Assembly: GCA_017305835.1 (NCBI GenBank)
Contig: JAFKJY010000051.1
Span: 1-64,000, forward strand
Length of the DNA: 64,000 bases
Direction of reading: 5' to 3'
From: Hyphomicrobiales bacterium
GTDB lineage: Bacteria; Pseudomonadota; Alphaproteobacteria; Rhizobiales; Rhizobiaceae
Within the stretch, counting starts at the first letter, position 1. Each line of letters starts with the position of its first letter. The notes below the pieces were generated by a model. That model searched no databases. It had not been told where the DNA came from and worked only from the letters and a program-made list of their open reading frames with translations. This document shows, one piece after another, positions 18,802 through 27,946 of the stretch. Made by a program: the position numbers and the translations under genes.

Positions 18802-19707
18802 GTGAAGATCACCATACGGCAGATCGAATGCTTCCTCGCGGTGGCGGAGCTGGGAAGCTTCTCGCGCGCCGGGGAGCGGCTCAACACCGCGCAGCCGGCG
18901 CTGTCGCAGGCGATCAAGGACCTCGAGGGCGAGCTGTCGCTGCGGCTGTTCGACCGCACGACGCGCCGCGTCGAGCTGACGGACGCCGGCCGCGAGTTCC
19001 GCGACGCGGCCGCCGACATACTGGAGCAGCTCGGCGACGCGGTGCGCAACGTGCGCGAGATCGCCGACAAGAAGCGCGGCCGGCTGCGCATCGCCGCGCC
19101 GCCGCTGCTGGCCGGCATCTACCTGCCGGCGGCGATCGCCGAGTTCAGGGAGCGCTTCCCCGGCATCGTGGTGACGCTGCAGGACGTCGGTACCGAGGAG
19201 ATCATGGAGATGGTGCGCAGCGGCGGCGCCGACTGCGGCGTCGGCACCTTCTCGGCCGCCGTCACCGAGTTCGAGCGCACCGTGCTGCTGCGCGACAAGC
19301 TGGTGCTGGTCGGCCGCGCCTTCCCCGACCTGCCGGCGCGCGAGCCGGTCTCGTGGCGCTACCTGGAGGGCCAGCCGGTGATCGCGCTGACCCGCTCCAG
19401 CGGCATCCGGCTGCTGGTCGAGATCGGCTTCGAGACGGCCGGCGTCGCCTTCCAGCCGGCCTTCGAGGTGAGCCAGATCTCGACCGTGCTGGCGATGGTG
19501 GAGGCCGGGCTCGGCCTCGCCGTGCTGCCCTCCTACGCGCTGGAGGACGCCAAGGCGCGCGACCTCGTCGGCCTGCCGCTGGCGGAGCCGACGATCAGCC
19601 GCGAGGTCGTCATCATCCAGCACGCCGACCGCTCGCGTTCGCCGGCCGTGCGCGAGTTCGTCGCGATCATGCAGGCGCGCTCCCGCAGGATCGGTCGCAA
19701 CCTCTAG
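18802..19707 (+). CDS. LysR-family transcriptional regulator
   Basis: This 301-residue LysR protein has an N-terminal winged helix (ITIRQIECFLAVAELGSFSRAG, through ALSQAIKDLE and LFDRTTRRVELT) and a two-lobed effector domain. GTG is the start at 18802, with GGAG upstream. It is divergent from the aldolase / dioxygenase / aspartate dehydrogenase operon, the usual arrangement for a LysR activator controlling its neighbour in response to a pathway intermediate. Its stop lies 15 bases from the convergent YCII gene. Confidence 0.94.
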   Translation: MKITIRQIECFLAVAELGSFSRAGERLNTAQPALSQAIKDLEGELSLRLFDRTTRRVELTDAGREFRDAAADILEQLGDAVRNVREIADKKRGRLRIAAPPLLAGIYLPAAIAEFRERFPGIVVTLQDVGTEEIMEMVRSGGADCGVGTFSAAVTEFERTVLLRDKLVLVGRAFPDLPAREPVSWRYLEGQPVIALTRSSGIRLLVEIGFETAGVAFQPAFEVSQISTVLAMVEAGLGLAVLPSYALEDAKARDLVGLPLAEPTISREVVIIQHADRSRSPAVREFVAIMQARSRRIGRNL

Positions 19708-19722
19708 AGTAGGCCTGCGACG

Positions 19723-20004
19723 CTAACCGCGGTGCTTGTCGTAGCGGACGATGAAGGAGCGCTCGAAGATGCCGGCCTGCGTGAACGGGTCCTGCTCGTG
19801 CAGCGCCATCGCCTCCTCGCGGCTCTCCGCCTCGATCAGCATGAAGGTGCCGATATAGGCATCGTTCTTGTCGCCGGCGCAGAGCGGCCCGCCCTGCACC
19901 ATCTTGCCGCCCAGGCTGTCGAGATAGGCGCGGCGCTTGTCGCGCAGCTTGTAGCGCAGGTCGAGCGACCCGGGTGCGTCCAGACAGACACGGATGTAGA
20001 TCAC
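19723..20004 (-). CDS. YCII-related domain protein
   Basis: This 93-residue dimeric ferredoxin-like YCII protein (YciI family) has a conserved His-Asp pair expected around HEQDPFTQAGIFE, and the opening IYIRVCLDAPGS is family-typical. The start appears to be GTG at 20004, with AGGAG eight bases upstream. It is the last gene of the Dpp-type importer operon, 31 bases after the amidohydrolase. YCII proteins have been linked to dehydrochlorination and small-molecule lyase steps, but most are uncharacterised; its role here is unknown. Confidence 0.85.
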   Translation of the reverse strand: MIYIRVCLDAPGSLDLRYKLRDKRRAYLDSLGGKMVQGGPLCAGDKNDAYIGTFMLIEAESREEAMALHEQDPFTQAGIFERSFIVRYDKHRG

Positions 20005-20035
20005 GGCATGTACTCCTGGTTCTCGATTGGGTTGG

Positions 20036-21547
20036 TCAGGCCGGAGGCGCCACCACCGGATAGGCCGAGCTGAAGATCTCTGATGCCGGCGGATGGCCGC
20101 GCGTGCGCAACGGGTAGAGCGACATCAGCCTCTCGAACTGGGCCTGCGCGCGGGCGTTGTCGGCGGCCTCGTCGATGCCCTCTATGACGCGGTCGACCAT
20201 GACGAAGCGGCCGTCGATGACGACCGTGCGCACGTCCCGGCCCTGCCCCGCCACCATCAGCGTCTGGATCGGGTCGATGACCTGGCCGTGGTGCGCCAGT
20301 CCGAGGTCGATGACGATCATGTCGGCCGCCGCGCCCGGCTGCAGCCGCCCGAGGTCGGGCCGGCCGAGCGCGTCGGCGCCGCCGGTCGTGGCGGCGTCGA
20401 AGAAGTCCTCGCTGCGGCAGGCCGCCGGCGAGCCGGCGAGCGCCCGGCACAGCAGCGCGCCGGCCTGCATGTTGAGGATCATGTCGGGCGGCGAGGTGTC
20501 GGTGCCCATGCCGATCCTCAGCCCCATCGCGCGGTATCGGGCGAAGTTGTCGATGGCGCCGCCCATGCGCGCGAACACCAGCGGGCAATGGACGATCACC
20601 GCGCCGGCATCGCGGAAGATCTCGAGGTCGCGGCCGGGGCGCTGTATCAGGCGGCTGCCCGACACGTAGACCCCGTGCGGCAGCAGCGTCTTGTCGCCGA
20701 GGAAGCCGAGGCTCTCCAGCCATTCGGCCGGGCTCATGCCGTGCTGCTTCAGCACCAGCTCGTATTCCGTCGTCGACTGGCAGCAATGCAGCCGCACCGG
20801 GATGTCGAGCGCCCGCCCGGCCTCGGCCGTGCGGCGTAGCAGCTCCGGCGTGCAGGTCTCGATCCGGTCGGGCGCCAGCATGGTGCGGACGAGGCCGCCG
20901 GCCGCGCCCTCGAAGCGCTCGCAGAACGCCAGCGCCGCGTCGAGCCCGGCGAGCCCGCGCGCCTCGTCGTAGTGGGCGGAGATCGTGCCGTCGGCCTCCA
21001 CGACCATGTTGCCGGTGCGGTAGGCGGGGCCGAGATAGGCGCGCAGGCCGAGCGCGGCGGCTTCCGCCGCGGCGTCGGCGAACTCCTCGACCGTCTCGCC
21101 CCAGGCCCGGTAGAACAGCGAAGCGATCGGCAGCGCCGTGGTGATGCCGTTGCGGATCAGCGTGGCGAAGGCGTGCCGCTTCTGGAAGCGCAGCTCCGCG
21201 CGGTCGTACATCTCGAACGGGCCGCGATCCATGTAGCTGCGCGGCCAGACCCGGCCCTTGTCGACGCCGGGATGGTTGTCGTAGGCGAGGATCGTGGTGT
21301 CGAGGTCCGACAGCGCGTCGAGGTCGACGAAGCCCGGCGCCACGATCGCGTTGCCGCAATCGACGCGTTGCGCGACATGGCCCTCGAAACCATGTCCGAC
21401 GAAGACCACCCTGCCGTCCTCGAACACCACCTCTCCGTCGCGGATCAGGCAGTGGCGGCCGTCGCGGTGGCCGACGATCCAGCGGGCCGAAAGGAGGACG
21501 CGCCCGCGCGGCCTTGCCCCGGCGACGATCGCGTTCGTGTCGGTCAT
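20036..21547 (-). CDS. Amidohydrolase-superfamily protein lacking the HxH metal motif
   Basis: This 503-residue protein has the ATZ/TRZ-type deaminase/chlorohydrolase fold. It has an N-terminal composite domain, a TIM barrel, a conserved late His in LLPHGVYVSG and HCPLVFAR, and GTDTSPPD with the catalytic Asp. The barrel should begin PGFVDLHTH; here residues 71-84 read PGFVDLDALSDLDT, so Asp77 and Leu79 replace both histidines. It is either a divergent subgroup with a different metal site or a non-hydrolytic member. It lies 13 bases downstream of the TIM-barrel gene in the Dpp operon, so it probably acts on the imported compound. Confidence 0.8.
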   Translation of the reverse strand: MTDTNAIVAGARPRGRVLLSARWIVGHRDGRHCLIRDGEVVFEDGRVVFVGHGFEGHVAQRVDCGNAIVAPGFVDLDALSDLDTTILAYDNHPGVDKGRVWPRSYMDRGPFEMYDRAELRFQKRHAFATLIRNGITTALPIASLFYRAWGETVEEFADAAAEAAALGLRAYLGPAYRTGNMVVEADGTISAHYDEARGLAGLDAALAFCERFEGAAGGLVRTMLAPDRIETCTPELLRRTAEAGRALDIPVRLHCCQSTTEYELVLKQHGMSPAEWLESLGFLGDKTLLPHGVYVSGSRLIQRPGRDLEIFRDAGAVIVHCPLVFARMGGAIDNFARYRAMGLRIGMGTDTSPPDMILNMQAGALLCRALAGSPAACRSEDFFDAATTGGADALGRPDLGRLQPGAAADMIVIDLGLAHHGQVIDPIQTLMVAGQGRDVRTVVIDGRFVMVDRVIEGIDEAADNARAQAQFERLMSLYPLRTRGHPPASEIFSSAYPVVAPPA

Positions 21548-21560
21548 GCCGCGGTCCCCG

Positions 21561-22652
21561 TCATTTGCCGTTGCCGGCGCCGTTGCTCAGGGGCAGCTTC
21601 TTCTCGGCGCAGACGAGGCGCATATGCGCCGCGCAGGTCTTGATGAAGTCGACCGTCTCGGCATAGCCCGGCCGCAGCGCGGCATAGTCGGAGAAGCCGA
21701 GCACGCTGCCGCTCTCGATGCGCGCGTCGCCGATCCGCACCAGCTCGCGGAAGGCTTCCAGCTCTTGGTCGGTCAGGTCGGGATGGGCCGCGCGCCAGTC
21801 GGGATCGTGCGCGTCGATGCGGATGCGCACGGGGTTGCGCGGCCGGTCGGTGTAGGATTCGTCGTTCTCGATCGACAGGTTCAGGTCGGGCTTCGCCCGC
21901 GCCAGGATCGGCAGCACGGCGAAGAAGTCGACCACGCCCTCGCCGCAGGGCCGCTTCTGGCATTCGATGCCGTCGGCGACGGTGCCGAGCAGCGCGTCCT
22001 TGATGTGCGTCTGGCGCAGGTAGGGCGCCACGCGCCGCGCCGCGAAGACGGGGTGCTCGGTGCGCTGCAGCACGTTCGACGTGTCGAAGACGATGCCGAC
22101 GGCGTCGGGGCCGACCGCCTCGACCAGCCGCACGATCTCGAAGGTCGTCGCCTCCTCGTGCGTCTCGAGGTTCAGGTGGACGCCGAGGTCGCGCGCGATC
22201 GGCGCGAGCGCCTTCAGCAGCTTCTCGGACGCCGCGAGTTGATCGGCCCAGGAGACGTCGGTGCGGAAGCGGTCGCAGGCGAACTTGCCGACATAGGCCG
22301 TCTTGAAGTTGGCGAGCGCGGTCCACAGCTCGGTGCAGCCGATCTCGGCGCAGGCCTCCATCATGCGGCGGAAGCCGAGCAGCGTGTCGCCGTCGCCGAC
22401 GCGCCGCACCTCGGGCGTCTCCGGCAGCGCATAGGGGTTCACCTTGCCGATGCCGGTCTCCAGGTACATGCCGAGCGAGTCCGCCTTGTCGCGGATCGCG
22501 CGCAGCTCGCCGCGGTCGAGCGTCGGGCTCATCTCCAGCACGGTGCGGAAGAAGATGCCGGACATGCCGAGCTCGTTTGCATGGTCGAAGCTGGCGATCG
22601 GGCCGCGCTTCACCGCCTCGGGTATCTTGCGCCCGTCGACGCCAATTCTCAT
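21561..22652 (-). CDS. Sugar phosphate isomerase/epimerase-type TIM-barrel protein
   Basis: This 363-residue protein belongs to the xylose-isomerase-like (AP endonuclease 2) family. Metal-site stretches are visible: LNLETHEE with a Glu ligand, VFDTSN with an Asp, QTHIKD with a His and SIENDE with a Glu. Such enzymes isomerise, epimerise or eliminate on keto-sugars. The ATG at 22652 has GGAGAAGC before it and was chosen over an upstream in-frame start that would overlap the ATPase gene. It is part of the peptide-type importer operon, suggesting the imported ligand may be a sugar or sugar conjugate rather than a peptide (inference). Confidence 0.82.
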   Translation of the reverse strand: MRIGVDGRKIPEAVKRGPIASFDHANELGMSGIFFRTVLEMSPTLDRGELRAIRDKADSLGMYLETGIGKVNPYALPETPEVRRVGDGDTLLGFRRMMEACAEIGCTELWTALANFKTAYVGKFACDRFRTDVSWADQLAASEKLLKALAPIARDLGVHLNLETHEEATTFEIVRLVEAVGPDAVGIVFDTSNVLQRTEHPVFAARRVAPYLRQTHIKDALLGTVADGIECQKRPCGEGVVDFFAVLPILARAKPDLNLSIENDESYTDRPRNPVRIRIDAHDPDWRAAHPDLTDQELEAFRELVRIGDARIESGSVLGFSDYAALRPGYAETVDFIKTCAAHMRLVCAEKKLPLSNGAGNGK

Positions 22653-22666
22653 CGTGCTTCTCCGGT

Positions 22667-23476
22667 TCAGGATGCGGCGGGAGCCGGCTGGCGGCGCGGC
22701 GGCCGGCGCCGCGGATCCGGGATCGGGACGGCGGCCAGCAATGCCTGCGTGTAGGGATGGGTGGGGTGGTCGAACACCTGGTCGCGGCTGCCCGATTCGA
22801 CGATCTTGCCGCGGTTGAGCACGTAGACATGCGCGCACAGGTGGCGGACCACGGCGAGGTCGTGCGCGACGAACAGGATCGTCAGGCCGAGCGCCTTCTG
22901 CATCTCGCGCAGCAGGTTGATGACCTGCGCCTGCACGGACACGTCGAGCGCCGAGACCGGCTCGTCGCAGACGAGCAGGCGCGGCCGGATCGCCAGCGCC
23001 CGCGCGATCGCGATGCGCTGGCGCTGCCCGCCCGAGAACGAGTTCGGATAGCGCTTCATGTCGTCGGGGCGCAGGCCGACCACGGTCAGCATCTCGGCGA
23101 CGCTGTCACGGCGGCGCGCGGCCGAATTCTCGATGCCGTGGATGACGAGCCCCTCGCCGACCAGCTCTTCGACGGTCATGCGCGGGTTGAGGCTGCTGAA
23201 CGGGTCCTGGAACACGAGCTGGACCTGGCGGCGGAACTGCCGCACCTGCTCGCGCGTGGCGCCGAGCATGCTCGTCCCGTCGAACGTCACCGCGCCGCCG
23301 TCGGGCTGGGTGAGCAGCAGCGCGCAGCGGATCAGCGTCGTCTTGCCCGAGCCGGATTCGCCCACCAGCCCGACCGCCTGCCCCTCGCCGACGGAGAGCG
23401 ACACGTCGTCGAGCGAGGTGATGCGGCCCTGCGCAGTGGGGAACGTCTTGGTGATGTGGGCGAGCTCAAACAGCAT
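22667..23476 (-). CDS. Dpp/Opp-type ABC transporter ATP-binding protein (DppF-like)
   Basis: This 269-residue ATPase has Walker A GESGSGKTT, signature SFSGGQRQRIAIARAL, Walker B LLVCDEPVSALDVS and the switch His in FVAHDL. It ends with the HPYTQALLAAVP motif typical of peptide/nickel importers. It is the second of two ATPases in the operon and overlaps the first by 11 bases. The iron-sulfur-type cysteine cluster seen in many DppF proteins is absent, because the sequence ends soon after a basic RRRPPRRQ tail. Confidence 0.92.
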   Translation of the reverse strand: MLFELAHITKTFPTAQGRITSLDDVSLSVGEGQAVGLVGESGSGKTTLIRCALLLTQPDGGAVTFDGTSMLGATREQVRQFRRQVQLVFQDPFSSLNPRMTVEELVGEGLVIHGIENSAARRRDSVAEMLTVVGLRPDDMKRYPNSFSGGQRQRIAIARALAIRPRLLVCDEPVSALDVSVQAQVINLLREMQKALGLTILFVAHDLAVVRHLCAHVYVLNRGKIVESGSRDQVFDHPTHPYTQALLAAVPIPDPRRRPPRRQPAPAAS

Positions 23477-24476
23477 GGACGCCGTCCGTGGCCGGGTGGT
23501 GGCAGGCGACGCGGCGCCCGCCCATCGTCTCGAGCGGCGGCACTTCCGTCCGGCACACCTCGGTGGCCTTCGCGCAGCGCGGATGGAAGGCGCAGCCGGA
23601 GGGCCGCAGCGCCGGCGGCACGGGCGAGCCGGGGACGGCCGCCAGCTCGTCCTGCGAGCGGTCGACCCGCGGGATCGCGGCGAGCAGGCCCTGCGTGTAG
23701 GGATGCAGCGGCCGCTCGAACAGGTCGAACACGGAGGCGTCCTCGACGATCCGCCCCGAATACATGACGACGACACGGTCGGCGAACGAGGCGACGATGC
23801 CCATGTCGTGGGTGATCAGCAGCACCGAGAGCGCGTGGTTGGCGGCAAACTGGTCGAGAAGGTCGAGCACCTGGCGCTGCACCCGCACGTCGAGCGCTGT
23901 CGTCGGCTCGTCGGCGATCAGCAGGTCCGGCTGCGCGACCAGCGCCATGGCCAGCACCACGCGCTGGCGCATGCCGCCCGAGAATTCGTGCACGTAGGAG
24001 CCGAGCCGGTCGGCCGCGTCGTGGACGCCGAGCTCGGTGAGGATCGCGATCGCCCGGCGGCGCGCCTCCGCTCTGCCGACGCCGCGGATGCGCAGGCTCT
24101 CCTCGATCTGGTCGCCGACCGTCATGATCGGATCGAGGCAGACCATCGCGTCCTGGAAGGCGAGGCCGATGCGGCCGCCGCGCACGCCGGCCATCTCGCG
24201 CTCGCTGAGCGACAGGATGTCCCGCCCGTCCAGCATCACCCGGCCGTCGATCCGCAGCCGATCGTTGAGCCGCAGCACCGCCTGCGCGGTCACCGACTTG
24301 CCGGAACCGGATTCGCCGACCAGCGCCACGCGCTCGCCCCTGTGGATGGTCAGGCTGACGCCGTCGACAAGCGCGACGCCGCCCGGCAGCGACACCGACA
24401 GGCCCTCGACGCGCAGCAGCTCGGGCGCCGCCGCCTCCACCGCCTCCGCCGCCGCGAGATCGGGTGCCGCGTTCAT
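23466..24476 (-). CDS. Dpp/Opp-type ABC transporter ATP-binding protein (DppD-like)
   Basis: This 336-residue ATPase has Walker A GESGSGKSV, signature EFSGGMRQRVVLAMAL, Walker B LLIADEPTTALDV and ITHDMG. The C-terminal oligopeptide-transporter extension carries CAFHPRCAKATEVC (three of its four usual cysteines), then VACHHP. Its start overlaps the permease stop by 4 bases. The N-terminus has an Ala/Glu-rich 18-residue lead-in. With the DppF-like partner it forms the ATPase pair of the importer. Confidence 0.93.
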   Translation of the reverse strand: MNAAPDLAAAEAVEAAAPELLRVEGLSVSLPGGVALVDGVSLTIHRGERVALVGESGSGKSVTAQAVLRLNDRLRIDGRVMLDGRDILSLSEREMAGVRGGRIGLAFQDAMVCLDPIMTVGDQIEESLRIRGVGRAEARRRAIAILTELGVHDAADRLGSYVHEFSGGMRQRVVLAMALVAQPDLLIADEPTTALDVRVQRQVLDLLDQFAANHALSVLLITHDMGIVASFADRVVVMYSGRIVEDASVFDLFERPLHPYTQGLLAAIPRVDRSQDELAAVPGSPVPPALRPSGCAFHPRCAKATEVCRTEVPPLETMGGRRVACHHPATDGVHAV

Positions 24477-25318
24477 CGCGAATCCCTCAGCGAGGGGTCG
24501 CGCCAGACCTGCAATATGTCGCCCAGCAGGCTGAACGCCACCGAGGTGATCGCGATCATCGCGCCGGGCGCGGCGACCGCCCACCAGGCGCTCGACACGT
24601 AGCCCTTGGCGTCGGCGACCATGGCGCCCCATTCCGCGCTCGGCGCCTGCGCGCCCACGCCGATGAACGACATGGCCGCGAGGATGAGCACCGTCGCGCC
24701 GATGTCGCCGGCCCATTTGACGATGAGGATGTCGAGCGAGTTGGGCAGCACGTGGCGCGTCATCAGCCGCCATTTCGACGCCCCCAGCACCTGCGCGCCG
24801 ACGACGTACTGCGCCGTCATCGTCTGCATCAGGATCGAGCGCAGCAGCCGCGCCGTCACCGGCCAGCCGGTGATCGCCTTGGCGATGATCGCCGATTCGA
24901 GGCTGGGGCCAAGCGCGGCCGCAAAGCCGAGCGCGACGATCAAGCCCGGCAGCGCGAGCCCGATATCGGTGATGCGCATCAGGAGCTCGTCCAGCCATTT
25001 CGGCCCCACCGCCGCAATCGTCGCGACGGCGACGCCGATCAGCGAATAGGCGGCGACGATGAGGACCGACGACAGCAGCGTCGCCTGCGCGCCGGCGACC
25101 AGCCGCCAGAAGATGTCGCGGCCCTGGTCGTCGGTGCCGAACCAGTGCGCCCCGCTCGGCGGCTGCAGCGCGTTGCCGATGTCGGAACGGTAGATGCTGT
25201 CGGGCGCCAGCAGCGGGCCGAAGATGGCGAGGAAGATCAGGAACCCCGTCAGCGCGAAGACGAACATGTCGAGCTTGCCGCTCGACTGCACGCTGCGCCG
25301 GACCGCCGCGAGCGTCAT
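24473..25318 (-). CDS. Dpp/Opp-type ABC transporter permease (DppC-like)
   Basis: This 281-residue inner-membrane permease has the DppC N-terminal signature HWFGTDDQGRDIFWRLVAGA and the EAA-loop-like AQVLGASKWRLMTRHVLPN. About six membrane helices are present. It overlaps the genes on both sides by 4 bases (ATGA). The AGDIGATVLILAAMSFIGVG segment is a conserved family helix. Confidence 0.93.
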   Translation of the reverse strand: MTLAAVRRSVQSSGKLDMFVFALTGFLIFLAIFGPLLAPDSIYRSDIGNALQPPSGAHWFGTDDQGRDIFWRLVAGAQATLLSSVLIVAAYSLIGVAVATIAAVGPKWLDELLMRITDIGLALPGLIVALGFAAALGPSLESAIIAKAITGWPVTARLLRSILMQTMTAQYVVGAQVLGASKWRLMTRHVLPNSLDILIVKWAGDIGATVLILAAMSFIGVGAQAPSAEWGAMVADAKGYVSSAWWAVAAPGAMIAITSVAFSLLGDILQVWRDPSLRDSR

Positions 25319-26361
25319 CGCGCCGCCCCCTCGAACTGCGCGGCGCGCACGCGCGGGTCCAGCGCGAGCTGGAGCAGGTCGACCACGAGGTTGATGAGGC
25401 AGACGAACGCGCCGATCACCAGCACCGTGCCGAGGACCGCGAACGTGTCCTTCTGCGCTACCGCGTTCTGGAGATAGGCGCCCAGGCCCTGCCGGCCGAA
25501 TATGCCTTCGACCAGCACCGCCGAGCCGACCATGATGCCGAGCTGGATGCCGGCCAGCGTGATCGTCGGCCCCATCGCGTTGGGCAGCGCGTGGCGCAGC
25601 AGGATGCGCGCGAAGGAGGCGCCCTTGGAGCGCACGGCGACGATGAACTCGCTCTGCAGGATCGAGATCAGCGAGGCGCGCAGCGTGCGGAAGAGCTGCG
25701 CGGCGAAGAACACCCCGAGCGCGGTCGCGGGAAGAACGATGTAGTCCACCGCGTTGACGAAGGCGGAAAAGTTGCCCCGCAGCAGCGCGTCGAGCAGCGG
25801 GCTGCCGGTGATCGGGTCGGCGATGAACTGGAAGCTCTGCTGCCCCGAGATCGGGAAGATGCGCCACTTGGCCGCGAACAGATATTGCAGCACCAGCGCC
25901 AGCCAGAAGGTCGGCAGGCCGCCGGCGATGACCGCGACGACGCGGCTGGAGCTGTCGACCATGTCGCCGCGCCGCGAGGCCGCCACCAGTGCGGCGGCCG
26001 TCGCCATGAGCAGGCTGAAGACCATCGTCGCCACGACCAGCTCCAGCGTGCTCGGCAGCACCTCGGCGAGATCGCGGACGACCGGCTGGAGGGTGCTGAT
26101 CGAGGTGCCGAGGTCGCCCTGCGCCACCCGCCCCGCGAACCGCACGTACTGGACGACGAGCGGTGCGTCGAGGCCGAGCTTCACACGCACGGCCTCGACC
26201 TGCGCCGGCGAGGCTTCCGGTCCGGCGATGATGCGCGCCTCGTCCCCGGGGATGACCTTGATCATCAGGAAGACCAGGGTCATCAGGCCGAACAGCGTCA
26301 TCGCCGTGACGGCGAGCCGTCGGCCGAGGAACCGGAGATAGGACCGGTATCGGGACGGCAT
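25315..26361 (-). CDS. Dpp/Opp-type ABC transporter permease (DppB-like)
   Basis: This 348-residue permease opens with a helix and the IKVIPGDEA motif of DppB proteins. The family DLGTSI motif, the VRSKGASFARILLRHALPNA EAA-type loop and the closing helices follow. It starts 13 bases after the binding-protein gene; GGAGG lies 9 bases before the ATG at 26361. The region between residues 170 and 210 (periplasmic loop, ISGQQSFQFIADPITG) is longer than in basic DppB proteins. Confidence 0.93.
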   Translation of the reverse strand: MPSRYRSYLRFLGRRLAVTAMTLFGLMTLVFLMIKVIPGDEARIIAGPEASPAQVEAVRVKLGLDAPLVVQYVRFAGRVAQGDLGTSISTLQPVVRDLAEVLPSTLELVVATMVFSLLMATAAALVAASRRGDMVDSSSRVVAVIAGGLPTFWLALVLQYLFAAKWRIFPISGQQSFQFIADPITGSPLLDALLRGNFSAFVNAVDYIVLPATALGVFFAAQLFRTLRASLISILQSEFIVAVRSKGASFARILLRHALPNAMGPTITLAGIQLGIMVGSAVLVEGIFGRQGLGAYLQNAVAQKDTFAVLGTVLVIGAFVCLINLVVDLLQLALDPRVRAAQFEGAAR

Positions 26362-26374
26362 CGCCCGCGCCTCC

Positions 26375-27946
26375 CTACTTGGCCAGACGGAATTCCGACG
26401 GAGCGACCGGGAACACGACCAGGTTCGCCTCGAGCGGAGCGAGCTGCTCGGCGCGGTAGGGTCCCGGCCGGCCGACGGTATACATCGACAGATAGGCGGA
26501 ATCGCCGTCGATGATCGTCTGCGCCTTCTTGTAGAGCTCGCAGCGCGCCGCGTCATCCTTCGTCTGCACGGCCTGGTCGAGCAGCTTGTCGACTTCGGCG
26601 TTGGAATAGCCGCTGCGGTTGGTGCCGACGGCATTCGACTTGAAGGTCTTGAACAGCATGGCGCCCGGATCCGGGAACTGCGCGAAATCGTCGAGCAGCA
26701 TCATCTGCGGGATCGTGTCTACGCTCGCCAGCGTCTGCAGGTAGTTGGCGAAGGTGATCGGCTGCAGGTCGAGCGTGACGCCGATGTCGGCGAGGTTCGA
26801 CTGCAGCAGCGTCGCCTCGAGGCGCTGCACCTCGATCGTCGACTGGAAGCGCAGCGTCAGGTGCAGGTCCTTCACCCCGGCCTCGGCAAGCAGCTTCTTG
26901 GCGCCCTCGACGTCGCGCACCGACTGCGGCAGGTCCGGCCGGCAGGGCAGCGTGCTCGGCAGCGGGCCGTTGGCGACCGTGCCGTTGCCGAGGCGGATGT
27001 TCTTCAGCCCGCCCTCGTAGTCGTAGGCCATGCGGACCGCGCGGCGCACGCGCGGGTCGGCCGTCGGACCGGTGCGCGTGTTGAACACGACGTTGGTCTG
27101 CAGCGCCGGCTTCAGACGGGCGTCCTTGGCCACCCCGCTCGCCTCGAGATCGGCGGCGTCGCGATAGCCCATGCCGAGGATGGCGAGGTCGACATTGCCG
27201 GCGCGGATCTCGTCGCGCTGCGTCGCGCCCTCGTCGATGCGGCGCAGCACGATCGTCTGCGGCCGGCCCTCGGCCTTGTCCCAGTAGTTCGGGTTGAGCT
27301 GCAGGAAGGTGTTGCCGCCCTGCTGGATCGACAGCGAGTAGGGGCCGCTGCCGGCGACGTGCGACTGCAGCCAGGTCTGGCCGTCGTCGCTGCCGGCGTT
27401 GGCGCCGACCAGCTTGGAGTTCAGAATGTAGATCTTCGACAGCGCGCCGAGGAAGATCGAGGACGGCTGCTTCAGCTTGATCGTCAGCGTGTGCGGGTCG
27501 GTGACGACCGTGCTGTCGTATTCCGAGATCTGGCCGGCGATGCCGATGCCGATGCGCTTCAGGCGGTCGAGCGTATAGGCGACGTCGTCGGCCGTCAGCG
27601 GCGCGCCGTCCTGGAAGGCGACGCCGGGCCGCAGCTTGATCGCGATCGACATGACGTCGTCGGCGACCTCGAAGGACTCGGCCAGCCGCCCGACCACCTT
27701 CGCCGACTTGTCGTAGGTGACGAGCGTGTCGTAGGCCGCATTCACCGCGAAGCTGGTCTGGGCATAGTCGGTGCGCAGCGGGTCGAGCGTGGTCAGCGCG
27801 CCGCCATTGGCGAAGATGACGCTGGTGGCGCGGTCGAAATTGGCCTGCGCGGCGGCCGGCTGGCCGAGCGCGGCGAGCAGGGCGGCGGTCGCCCCGGCAA
27901 GCACGGTGCCGCGGATCGCGGCGATGGACGATCTGTTGGAATGCAT
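26375..27946 (-). CDS. Dpp/Opp-type ABC transporter solute-binding protein
   Basis: This 523-residue periplasmic binding protein of the family-5 (peptide/nickel) type has a signal peptide to about residue 35 (QPAAAQ-ANF). The mature protein carries the usual LDPLRTD, YDTLVTYDKS, AESFEVADD and LTADDVAYTLDR stretches. It heads an eight-gene operon of importer, TIM barrel, amidohydrolase and YCII. AAGGGGAG lies before the ATG at 27946. Despite the peptide-family fold, the downstream enzymes suggest a small modified sugar or heterocyclic ligand (inference). Confidence 0.92.
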   Translation of the reverse strand: MHSNRSSIAAIRGTVLAGATAALLAALGQPAAAQANFDRATSVIFANGGALTTLDPLRTDYAQTSFAVNAAYDTLVTYDKSAKVVGRLAESFEVADDVMSIAIKLRPGVAFQDGAPLTADDVAYTLDRLKRIGIGIAGQISEYDSTVVTDPHTLTIKLKQPSSIFLGALSKIYILNSKLVGANAGSDDGQTWLQSHVAGSGPYSLSIQQGGNTFLQLNPNYWDKAEGRPQTIVLRRIDEGATQRDEIRAGNVDLAILGMGYRDAADLEASGVAKDARLKPALQTNVVFNTRTGPTADPRVRRAVRMAYDYEGGLKNIRLGNGTVANGPLPSTLPCRPDLPQSVRDVEGAKKLLAEAGVKDLHLTLRFQSTIEVQRLEATLLQSNLADIGVTLDLQPITFANYLQTLASVDTIPQMMLLDDFAQFPDPGAMLFKTFKSNAVGTNRSGYSNAEVDKLLDQAVQTKDDAARCELYKKAQTIIDGDSAYLSMYTVGRPGPYRAEQLAPLEANLVVFPVAPSEFRLAK

